Assembly (NCBI GenBank): GCA_030453435.1
Contig: JAKDKI010000009.1
Location: 1-18,532, forward strand
Direction: 5' to 3'
DNA length: 18,532 nt
DNA from: Kocuria sp.
Lineage (GTDB): Bacteria; Actinomycetota; Actinomycetes; Actinomycetales; Micrococcaceae
Made by a program: the position numbers and the translations under genes. Under the pieces are notes generated by a model that saw only the letters and a list, made by a program, of their open reading frames with translations, was not told the origin of the DNA and did not search any database. Of the stretch, positions 1 through 6,605 are shown in pieces. Numbering within the stretch: the first letter of the stretch is position 1; the number at the start of each line of letters is the position of its first letter.

Positions 1-915
1 ACCGAGGCGCTGCAGGTCATGATCGGCGGGTACAACAAGCTCAAGCCCGGGGATGCCGTGGCCTACGCGGATCTCGATTACGACTCCATGCAGTACGCCA
101 TGAACTGGCTCAAAGATCGCCGCGGCGTTGACGTGATCACTACCGCGATTCCGGAACCGGCCAGGTACCAGAACGTGATCGATCACTACACCAAACTGCT
201 CTCGGACAACCCACGCATCAAACTGCTCCTGCTGACCCACATCTCGCATCGCACCGGCCTTAAGGCCCCGATCGCGGAGATCTCCCGCATGGCCGCCGAG
301 CGTGGAGTAGACACCATCGTCGATGCGGCCCACTCGTGGGGTCACGTGGATTTCGACGTCAAGGACCTCAACAGCCCGTTCGTGGGATTCAACCTGCACA
401 AATGGATCGACGCACCGCTAGGCTGTGGATTCTTGTACATCCAGAAGGATCGCCTGGGAGACATCGACAGGCACTTCGCCGACGAGGATTTCGACGCCGA
501 CGACGTGCGGTCCAGGATTCACACCGGCACCGCCAATTCGGCCAATTACCTGTCTATCCCCGCGGCCTTGGACTTCCACCACGCAGTAGGTGCCGCCAAC
601 AAGTTCGCGCGGCTGCAGTACCTGCGCGACCGCTGGGTTCAACAGGTGTTGGACGTGCCCAATCTGACCATCCTGACCCCGGAGGACCGCCGCATGTATG
701 GTGCGCTGACCTCGTTCCGGATCGACGGCAACACGACTCGCGAGCAGAGCGTGGCCATCACCGACTACCTCACGAACGAGTGGGGTGTGTTCACCGTGCG
801 CCGCGGTGGGGTGACCAAGGGAGAGGTCATTCGCGTGACACCGGCCTTGTACAACACTCCGCAGGACAGCGATCGGTTGGCACGCGCGTTGAAGGCTGCG
901 GCGAAGCGGTTCTAA
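1..915 (+). CDS. Class V aminotransferase, isopenicillin-N-epimerase-like (5' end missing)
   Basis: The reading frame is open from base 1, so the gene starts left of the window; the internal ATG at 19 has no ribosome site and is not taken as the start. About 304 residues are visible. This is a PLP-dependent fold-type I enzyme of the class V aminotransferase/CefD/cysteine desulfurase superfamily. The cofactor-site motif DAAHSWG is at 322-342, with Asp at 322-324 expected to contact the pyridine nitrogen and His at 331-333 to stack on the ring. NLHKW at 391-405 carries the Schiff-base Lys (codon 400-402). RIHTGTAN near 502-540 and the small C-terminal domain ending in LARALKAAAKRF also fit. The substrate cannot be told from sequence; many relatives are annotated isopenicillin N epimerase by homology only. 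The TAA stop overlaps the stop codon of the convergent acyltransferase. Confidence 0.85.
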   Translation, partial: TEALQVMIGGYNKLKPGDAVAYADLDYDSMQYAMNWLKDRRGVDVITTAIPEPARYQNVIDHYTKLLSDNPRIKLLLLTHISHRTGLKAPIAEISRMAAERGVDTIVDAAHSWGHVDFDVKDLNSPFVGFNLHKWIDAPLGCGFLYIQKDRLGDIDRHFADEDFDADDVRSRIHTGTANSANYLSIPAALDFHHAVGAANKFARLQYLRDRWVQQVLDVPNLTILTPEDRRMYGALTSFRIDGNTTREQSVAITDYLTNEWGVFTVRRGGVTKGEVIRVTPALYNTPQDSDRLARALKAAAKRF

Positions 916-2093
916 CCCTTCGGGTTCAACGCGGTCGTGGCTGCGGCACTCTTGGCCTTCTTACGTTGCCGCCACTTCACCACGGGTTCTTCGACACCCC
1001 ACCAAACCAGGACTCCGGCTCCGGTTCCGAGAACTACTCCCAGCACAATGGTGATGGGCTCGGGCAGCCCGGCAGTGACCGGCTCGAGGGCACGAATCAC
1101 GATCAAGTGGACCAAGTAGATGCTGTAGCTCGCCAGCCCCAAGAGCTGAACAATCTGAAGTTTCATGAACCGGTTGAGGGCGCGGCCCATGGGTCCTCCG
1201 GCACCCACAAGACCCCACATGATGACGAGTGCCGCAGCGACCGCTTGCATCGAGTAGCGAAGCGTTTCACGAAAAAGATCGTCGCGAATGATCAAGGACA
1301 CCAGATACAAGACCAGTGCTACCCATAGGACGACATCCTTCCCCAAGAGATCGTCCTTGCGGGCAGCTACTGCTCGGGCACCCGTTGCCTCATGAGCTCG
1401 CAACCGTCTTGTCCTGAACCACAAGGCCACCAAAATGCCCATGGCAATGGCCTCAGAACGAGTATCGGTCCCGAAGTAGATACGGTCCGAGGTGGCTCCG
1501 GAGAAGAAAAGAACCGCACGGGCCAGTACCGAATAAACGATGATGGCCCAGGCCAGAACGCGCAACCCCGCTACCGGACGACGCCCCCGCACCAAGAGAA
1601 GCCAAAGAAAGGCGACCGCTAAATAAAACTGCTCCTCAATGGAAAGGCTCCAGACGACAATGGTCCCGGGGAGCACTGAGACGTCCGAGTCCACATACAC
1701 CCAGTTGAAGAAAAACAGCAGCTGACCTGCGACATCCACCCAGTTCAGTGATTTGAACAGCCCGTAGACCAGTGACGGAAGAATGACGATGACCAAGAGT
1801 GGCGGAAAGATTTTCAACGCTCTACGAAGATAGAAACCACGAATATCAAAAGAATTCGTTTTTTCAAGTTCTCGCAGTAACAGGTGAGTAATAATGAATC
1901 CGGAGATGACAAAGAAAATGGTCACTCCACTGCCACCCGGGACCGCGGTGAGACCAGCGTGTGAAAACACGACCAGCATCACCGCGCCAGCGCGCATCGC
2001 GTCGATGTGGGCAAAGCCCCGCAACGGAAGCCGACGTCTCTTGGCCTCCTGCGGGGTGTTGATAGCCCGATGCTTCGAAACAGAACTCCCCAT
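912..2093 (-). CDS. Membrane-bound O-acyltransferase, acyltransferase_3 (OafA/YrhL) family
   Basis: A 393-residue integral membrane protein. Family members O-acetylate or O-acylate surface polysaccharides and other cell-envelope glycans. The N-terminal motif HIDAMRAGAVMLVVFSHAGL carries the conserved Arg (about residue 34) and the catalytic-type His (about residue 45). It is followed by the family blocks FFVISGFIITHLLL, FYLRRALKIFPPL and VVWSLSIEEQFYL, then several hydrophobic helices to a basic tail (KWRQRKKAKS). About ten membrane segments are expected. The frame also has ATGs at 2120 and 2108, but only the ATG at 2093 has a good ribosome site (GGGGGAG about 5 nt upstream on this strand). 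Start codon context and position match the leaders of two other operon-head genes here. It lies divergent to the polysaccharide operon, so polymer acylation is a reasonable job, by inference. Base composition looks more AT-rich than the neighbours. Confidence 0.9.
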   Translation of the reverse strand: MGSSVSKHRAINTPQEAKRRRLPLRGFAHIDAMRAGAVMLVVFSHAGLTAVPGGSGVTIFFVISGFIITHLLLRELEKTNSFDIRGFYLRRALKIFPPLLVIVILPSLVYGLFKSLNWVDVAGQLLFFFNWVYVDSDVSVLPGTIVVWSLSIEEQFYLAVAFLWLLLVRGRRPVAGLRVLAWAIIVYSVLARAVLFFSGATSDRIYFGTDTRSEAIAMGILVALWFRTRRLRAHEATGARAVAARKDDLLGKDVVLWVALVLYLVSLIIRDDLFRETLRYSMQAVAAALVIMWGLVGAGGPMGRALNRFMKLQIVQLLGLASYSIYLVHLIVIRALEPVTAGLPEPITIVLGVVLGTGAGVLVWWGVEEPVVKWRQRKKAKSAAATTALNPKG

Positions 2094-2140
2094 TACACTC
2101 TCCCCCATAGACACACACATGTGTCATTACGGCATCCCCC
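2090..2140 (-). promoter_or_regulatory. G-rich leader of the acyltransferase gene (shared type, copy A)
   Basis: Read on the minus strand, a GGGGGAT block begins at 2140, 47 nt before the ATG at 2093. A ribosome site GGGGGAG lies just before the start, and the start codon is followed by GGG. The same elements, at nearly the same distances, precede the start codons at 2352 and 11173. This fixes the start at 2093. The conserved parts are seen directly; whether they act as promoter, RNA element or only translation signal is unknown. Confidence 0.45.
2115..2124. promoter_or_regulatory. Perfect 10-bp palindrome ACACATGTGT
   Basis: A self-complementary decamer in the 5' region of the acyltransferase gene. 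A looser inverted pair, GTGTCA at 2121-2126 and TGACAC at 2150-2155, lies beside it. A related palindrome, GACACGTGTC, lies at 11011-11020 upstream of the Wzz gene. It could be an operator for a dimeric regulator, but palindromes this short arise by chance. Confidence 0.2.
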
Positions 2141-2289
2141 GGCGCCTCGTGACACTTTTCTTGGGCCGCAAAGCCACTTACCCCAAATGGAGTACATACA
2201 CCAGCCTGTGTGCATGGTAACGTGCCAGCAAGATGTCAGCGAGTTTTAAGGGAATAGGCGTTGACATGCGGCGCTAACACACAGCGCTG
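2125..2289. other. Intergenic region between divergent acyltransferase and exopolysaccharide operon
   Basis: No coding region is supported here. The stretch must hold promoters for both directions, but no convincing -10/-35 pair was found. TTGACA at 2261-2266 is a perfect -35 hexamer on the plus strand, yet nothing resembling TATAAT lies 16-18 nt downstream. Repeated TGTG/CACA runs between 2185 and 2215 give only imperfect inverted repeats. Confidence 0.4.
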
Positions 2290-2290
2290 C
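2268..2290. promoter_or_regulatory. Inverted repeat directly downstream of a TTGACA hexamer
   Basis: GCGGCGCT (2268-2275) and AGCGCTGC (2283-2290) pair over 8 bp, with one G-T pair, around a 7-nt loop. It sits immediately after TTGACA (2261-2266) and before the conserved leader of the downstream operon. It could be an operator between -35 and start site, or a 5' UTR hairpin. Function is inferred from position only. Confidence 0.3.
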
Positions 2291-2357
2291 AGGACTGAGC
2301 ATCCAAGGGGGCTTGCGGTGCGGTCCGTTATCTCACTGGGGAGGGATAAGTGTGGGC
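2290..2357 (+). promoter_or_regulatory. G-rich leader of the first exopolysaccharide operon (shared type, copy B)
   Basis: The ordered blocks are CAGGACT (2290-2296), GGGGG (2307-2311), TGCGG (2314-2318), CTCACTGGGGAG (2332-2343) and a GTG start at 2352 followed by GG. The leader at 11110-11178 has the same blocks in the same order: CAGGACT begins 62 nt and 63 nt before the respective start codons, and GGGGG begins 45 nt and 46 nt before. The GGGGAGGG at 2338-2345 is an excellent ribosome site for the GTG at 2352. Confidence 0.5.
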
Positions 2358-3011
2358 ACTCAATCAACACGTCAATCGATGACGCGATCCACCAAGCGCA
2401 CCAAGGCGATCATTCTGGGTTCCGTGGTCACGTTGGGCATCAGCGGACTCGGGTTCATGGGGCTCGCGGTGGCTCAGGACGATCCAGAAGGCAACGAGCC
2501 TTCAGCCGCGCAAGCGGAACAGGGAGAGATCAATCCGCATTTGACCACTGATTCTTTCGCGGCCGACTACGTGGTCGACAGTAAACCGGCCAATGCTCTC
2601 CCCAAGTCAACCAAACTCAACCGTAATGCTCCGCAAATGAAGGCCGTCTCCTCGTGGCTCGCGGTACCGACCACCACTGAGCAGGACAGCTCTGAGATCG
2701 CTGTTGGTCCAGCAGCTGAGCAGATGGCAAATCTCTCGGATGAATACGAACGCGAGGGCTGGAAGCAAGTTGGTGAGCCCAAAGTGGTCGGCTCACCAAC
2801 CAGCGCGCCGATCACGATCGACGGTAAATCCGGCCTGCGTGTCACCGCGTGTTTGAACGACGCATCGGTCAGGGTCATGGGCCCGAACGGCCGTGTAGTG
2901 CGCCCCGAATCGCAGGGAAAGCGCGTCCTGAACACCTTTGACCTCATCGAGGAACCCGACGCTGGCTGGAAAGTTGTCGCCACCGGTTTCCCTTCTGATC
3001 CCCGCTGCTGA
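2352..3011 (+). CDS. Small secreted protein of unknown function, possibly NTF2-like
   Basis: A 219-residue protein of no recognised family. The GTG at 2352 is chosen because GGGGAGGG lies 6 nt upstream; the in-frame ATG at 2313 has no ribosome site. The N-terminus is basic (residues 1-18), followed by one hydrophobic stretch (AIILGSVVTLGISGLGFMGL) and a likely signal-peptidase I site AVA|QDD around residue 41. An acidic, low-complexity segment follows. The C-terminal half (about residues 110-219) alternates short strands and ends with WKVVATGFPSDPRC. It contains ITIDGKSGLRVTACLNDASV and other strand-rich stretches resembling NTF2/SnoaL-like secreted actinobacterial proteins; this fold call is an inference. 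It heads the operon, 36 bp before the giant secreted protein, so a role in assembly or export of the polymer or of that protein is plausible. Confidence 0.75.
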   Translation: MGTQSTRQSMTRSTKRTKAIILGSVVTLGISGLGFMGLAVAQDDPEGNEPSAAQAEQGEINPHLTTDSFAADYVVDSKPANALPKSTKLNRNAPQMKAVSSWLAVPTTTEQDSSEIAVGPAAEQMANLSDEYEREGWKQVGEPKVVGSPTSAPITIDGKSGLRVTACLNDASVRVMGPNGRVVRPESQGKRVLNTFDLIEEPDAGWKVVATGFPSDPRC

Positions 3012-3047
3012 TCCCAGCTCCACTTCACACATTCGTTGGTTGACATC

Positions 3048-6000
3048 ATGAATATTCTGCGTCGCTTTCTTTCGATGGCCACACCCTCGGCAATGGCTGC
3101 CGCGCTCATGGTCACTTCACTGACACCCATGTCCCCCGCGGCCGCTGCACCGGCCTCCGTGGACGGGAAGACTCAACAAACTGCTGCCGCATCCTGTTTC
3201 GAAATCAAACAGCAGGATCGCAATTCGGAATCCGGAATCTATTGGTTGCTCACACCGGCCATGGATGCCCCTCAGGAGTTCTACTGCGACCAGACCACCG
3301 ATGGCGGTGGCTGGGTCATGGTGGGCCGTGGCCGTGAGGGCTGGGCCGAGAACTACGAAGGTCAGGGCGATCCCGCTGCTGTTCGCAACACGGTCACCGG
3401 GCCCGAGGCATTCAAACCAGCCCAGTTGTCATCCGAAACCGTGGACGAGCTGCTGAACGGCCAGCGCCCGGACGAGTTGTCCGAGGGTCTGCGGATCCGT
3501 CGCGCCAAGGACCAGGCTGGCCGGAGTTGGCAGGAAGTCCGGCTGGACACCACCAATCAGCCGCGCTGGTCCTGGACACTCAGCGCGAGCATTCCCGTTT
3601 CCAACGCGTACTTCGACGGCGAGCGCGTAACCAACCAGCTGACGTCGTGGGCGCAGATTCCACGCCACTGGCTCTTTGGAGCCGATCCGCTCAAGGCGTT
3701 GCGCTTCACCGATCGTGAGCAGCAGGGCTACTTGCGTGGCTTTGCCTTCAACGACGGCGTGCGGGGCACTACCGACCCCAATTCCTACTTGTGGGCCCGG
3801 GACTCCAGGACGGGAGCCATCCCGTTCGCTCAGATGTATATCCGACCGCAGGTCACACAGGAGGCCTTCGCGGGCCAGGAGATTCCCGCCGCCGGAACTA
3901 CTGTGCAAGAACGCCGAAACCTTCCCAACTCGGGTGCTGAGCCCACACGCTGGGGCGCGGTCGGGCGAGCCGATGGGAGCGACGGCGAATTGAACACCGA
4001 GGTGCAGGCCTTCGCCGAATCCGCGGGGTCGGTCTTTGCCGGCGGCAACTTCGCACGCATGCAACGCGACGCCAACGGTGCCGAAGCCGTCGACCAGAAG
4101 TACTTGGCGGCCTTCGACGTCAACACCGGTGAACTCCGGAAGGACTTCCGTCCCGAGCTGAACGGCCAGGTGAAAGCCCTGCAGGCGCTCCCTGGTGACC
4201 GGGTAGCAGTCGGGGGTCAGTTCTCGACCGTGAACGGTGTCTCCACACCCGGTTTGGCTGTGCTGGACGCCCGGACCGGCGAGCTGGACCCCTCGTGGAA
4301 GCTCAAGATCGAGAACCTCTTGTCCGGCGGCGTGACTCAGGTCCGTGGTCTGTCGTTGCGTGACAATGACCTCTACCTTGCAGGTTCGTTCACCCACCTG
4401 ACCGGTGGCACCGATCCGTACCAGGTATATGCCCGCGGAGCCGCAAAGATCAATGCCACCAACGGCACCCCGGATCGCGCGTGGAACCCGAACTTCAACG
4501 GAACTGCAACCGATGTGGACGCTTCCGAGCGAGGTGACCGGGTCTATGCCTCCGGCTATTTTTCCCAGTCCGGACCCAATCCGGCCTTCCGCCTGGCGGC
4601 CATGTCCGCCCAAGGCCCCGCCACGTTGACCCCGTGGTCCTGGACTCCCTCCATGCCTCCTCGTGCCGGTCGTGTGGACGGTTTCCAATTCGCAGTGAAG
4701 GAGCACGGTGACACCGTGTGGGCCGGCGGCGCTGAGCATTCTATGTTCGGCTACAACCGGGACTCCCTGACCCGCACCCGGGAAAACATCACCATGGTCG
4801 GTGGCGACTTCCAGTCCATCTCGAGCAACGAGAACACCGTGTTCGGTTCGTGCCACTGCGGTCACTTCAATTACTCGGGGGCCAACCAGTATTCGGTGCC
4901 ACGCGGTGCCTTCAGCGTGGCCGACCGCATCGACTTGATCGGTGCTTGGGACTCCGCGAGCGGTTCCTACCTACCCGAGTTCAACCCGCGCCTCAAGGGC
5001 CACGGTGGCTGGGGCATTTGGGGATCCATGGTCGACAGCCGCGGTGTGCTGTGGGCCGGTGGCGACATCGCCCGCGCGGACACCCAGGCCGGGTGGTCCC
5101 AATGGGCCGGCGGGTTCGTTCGCTTCGCACCCCGTGATGCGAGCGCTCCGGGCACACCCACCGAGTTCCGGGTGACACCGGAAACCGTGAACGGAACCGC
5201 GTCGCACAAGTTGAGCTGGAAGGGCACCGGCGAATCCGGAACCGTCTATCATGTCATGAGCGGGGACCGCACCGTGGCCACCACCACGGAGACGACGTTT
5301 ACTGTGCCCGCAGTCGAGGGCGCGACATACGCCGTGCGTGCGGCAGATTCGAGCGGGAATCTCTCAGCCAGCACGCCGCTGACCGAGGTGGGCGCTGAGC
5401 CGACTCCGGAACCTACACCAGAGCCCACGCCTGAGCCCACACCGGACCCCACTGAGGAACCCACTCCGACACCCACGCCGGAACCCTCTGAGACAACCCC
5501 GGGCACCACACCGTATTCGGTGCTCGACGCCAAGCAACAGTGGCGTTACCGGTTCGATGCCACCGCGCCCGATAGCAACTGGCGTGCCGTGGACTTCGAC
5601 GATTCGTCCTGGTCCGAGGGCGCGGCTCCGCTGGGCCGCGGTACCGCGGATCTCGGTACCCAGCTGACGGCGCCGGAGGGAACCACACCCCGGTCGTTCC
5701 AGGTCCGCCGCGAGGTGAACATTGACAAGGCCGAGGACGTGGAAAAGCTGACGCTGACCACCCGCGCCGATGACGGCATCGTGGTGTACGTCAACGGTGT
5801 TGAGGTGACTCGATCCCAGCTGCCCGACGGTCCGATCAATCACAACACCTACGCTTCGGCAGCGCCTCGCACCGCGGCCGCCGTCGAGAGTCCGGTGACC
5901 GTAGAGGTTCCCGGGTGGATGCTCCAGGACGGCAAGAACGTGGTGTCCGCCCAGGTACATGCCAACTGGGGAGCTTCCCCGGATCTGTCCTTCGAGCTGA

Positions 6001-6605
6001 CCGCCCAGGCCACACCGGGTGAGGCTCCCGAACCGCCCACCGAGTCCAGCGGCAACCAGCCCCTGGTTGCAGCGGGCTCCAAATGGTCGGTGCGCCATGT
6101 GAATTCGGCACCGGCGGAGAATTGGTTCGAGGGGCCCGTGGATCCCGAATGGGCTGTCCTGACCGCTCCCGTGGGATGGGGCCAGGGTGTCAGTTCGGTG
6201 CTCAAGGCGGATTCGACCCGCCCGATCAGCACGCAGCTGATCCGTGAGTTCGATGTCTCGGATCCGGACGAGCTCCACGAGCTGCTGCTGACCACCCGCG
6301 CAGATGATGGCGTGATCGTGTGGATCAACGGCCAGGAAGTAGCCCGGGCCGGCCTGCCCACCGGGACGGTCAACTGGAACACCTACTCGACCCAAGCGCC
6401 GAGGACTGCCGCCGCCACGGAGAACCCGGTGAGCGTCGTCGTCCCCGCGTCTGCCTTGAAGGCCGGTAAGAATACGGTGGCCGTACAGATGCACGTGAAC
6501 TATCGAAGCACCCCTGATGCGAGCGCAGACGTGACGCTTCAGGCCGTTCCCGAAGAGGCAGCCGAGGCCCGCATGGCCGAGGCAGCCGAGGAGGAGAATC
6601 AGTGA
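3048..6605 (+). CDS. Large secreted protein: fibrinogen-like domain, beta-propeller, Fn3-like, two tandem beta-sandwich domains
   Basis: About 1185 residues. The ATG at 3048 (rather than the TTG at 3036) gives a normal signal peptide: RR n-region, hydrophobic core and PAAAA|P cleavage near residue 34; the ribosome site is weak. Domains by residue: fibrinogen-related domain about 49-270, with Cys50 and the hallmark YCDQTTDGGGW (Cys80); delta-60/DUF5122-like beta-propeller about 306-696, with repeats of the type VAVGGQFSTVNG and VLDARTGELDPSW; Fn3-like domain about 703-783; Pro-Thr linker 784-814; two homologous galactose-binding-like domains about 823-987 and 1004-1170, each with TTRADDG, a VNG or ING turn and an NTY...APRTAAA block. 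There is no LPXTG or C-terminal membrane anchor; the tail is Ala/Glu-rich. Fibrinogen-like domains in animal ficolins bind acetylated sugars, so binding of the locus's own (perhaps acylated) polymer is a hypothesis. The stop overlaps the next start (GTGA). Confidence 0.88.
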   Translation: MNILRRFLSMATPSAMAAALMVTSLTPMSPAAAAPASVDGKTQQTAAASCFEIKQQDRNSESGIYWLLTPAMDAPQEFYCDQTTDGGGWVMVGRGREGWAENYEGQGDPAAVRNTVTGPEAFKPAQLSSETVDELLNGQRPDELSEGLRIRRAKDQAGRSWQEVRLDTTNQPRWSWTLSASIPVSNAYFDGERVTNQLTSWAQIPRHWLFGADPLKALRFTDREQQGYLRGFAFNDGVRGTTDPNSYLWARDSRTGAIPFAQMYIRPQVTQEAFAGQEIPAAGTTVQERRNLPNSGAEPTRWGAVGRADGSDGELNTEVQAFAESAGSVFAGGNFARMQRDANGAEAVDQKYLAAFDVNTGELRKDFRPELNGQVKALQALPGDRVAVGGQFSTVNGVSTPGLAVLDARTGELDPSWKLKIENLLSGGVTQVRGLSLRDNDLYLAGSFTHLTGGTDPYQVYARGAAKINATNGTPDRAWNPNFNGTATDVDASERGDRVYASGYFSQSGPNPAFRLAAMSAQGPATLTPWSWTPSMPPRAGRVDGFQFAVKEHGDTVWAGGAEHSMFGYNRDSLTRTRENITMVGGDFQSISSNENTVFGSCHCGHFNYSGANQYSVPRGAFSVADRIDLIGAWDSASGSYLPEFNPRLKGHGGWGIWGSMVDSRGVLWAGGDIARADTQAGWSQWAGGFVRFAPRDASAPGTPTEFRVTPETVNGTASHKLSWKGTGESGTVYHVMSGDRTVATTTETTFTVPAVEGATYAVRAADSSGNLSASTPLTEVGAEPTPEPTPEPTPEPTPDPTEEPTPTPTPEPSETTPGTTPYSVLDAKQQWRYRFDATAPDSNWRAVDFDDSSWSEGAAPLGRGTADLGTQLTAPEGTTPRSFQVRREVNIDKAEDVEKLTLTTRADDGIVVYVNGVEVTRSQLPDGPINHNTYASAAPRTAAAVESPVTVEVPGWMLQDGKNVVSAQVHANWGASPDLSFELTAQATPGEAPEPPTESSGNQPLVAAGSKWSVRHVNSAPAENWFEGPVDPEWAVLTAPVGWGQGVSSVLKADSTRPISTQLIREFDVSDPDELHELLLTTRADDGVIVWINGQEVARAGLPTGTVNWNTYSTQAPRTAAATENPVSVVVPASALKAGKNTVAVQMHVNYRSTPDASADVTLQAVPEEAAEARMAEAAEEENQ
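5397..5489 (+). repeat. Pro-Thr-Glu linker repeat (PTPE units)
   Basis: A short in-frame tandem of six-base-like units encodes EPTPEPTPEPTPEPTPDP and a degenerate continuation (TPTPTPEP). It lies within the large secreted protein, between the Fn3-like domain and the two tandem C-terminal domains. Such linkers usually act as extended, wall-spanning spacers. Expect length variation between strains by slippage. Confidence 0.85.
5514..6557 (+). repeat. Tandem duplication of a beta-sandwich domain inside the secreted protein
   Basis: The domain at 5514-6008 and the one at 6058-6557 align along their lengths. TTRADDG occurs at residues 904 and 1082, a 178-residue offset, followed by IVVYVNGVEVTRSQLPDG versus VIVWINGQEVARAGLPTG and then by closely matching NTY and APRTAAA blocks. 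Similarity is much higher in this core than in the N-terminal thirds. This suggests an internal duplication with unequal divergence. Confidence 0.85.

Noticed and set aside
336..1328. Long plus-strand open frame across the aminotransferase and acyltransferase genes
   Set aside because: Shadow of real genes on both strands; low-complexity Arg/Gly/Pro protein with no family motif.
3429..4865. 478-codon antisense frame inside the large secreted protein gene
   Set aside because: Composition typical of antisense shadows; no ribosome site or motif.
5397..5489. Short tandem repeat considered as a CRISPR-like or regulatory array
   Set aside because: It is an in-frame Pro-Thr-Glu linker, with no spacer structure.
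5364..6494. 376-codon antisense frame inside the same gene
   Set aside because: Same reasons; the repeated segments mirror the sense-strand domain duplication.
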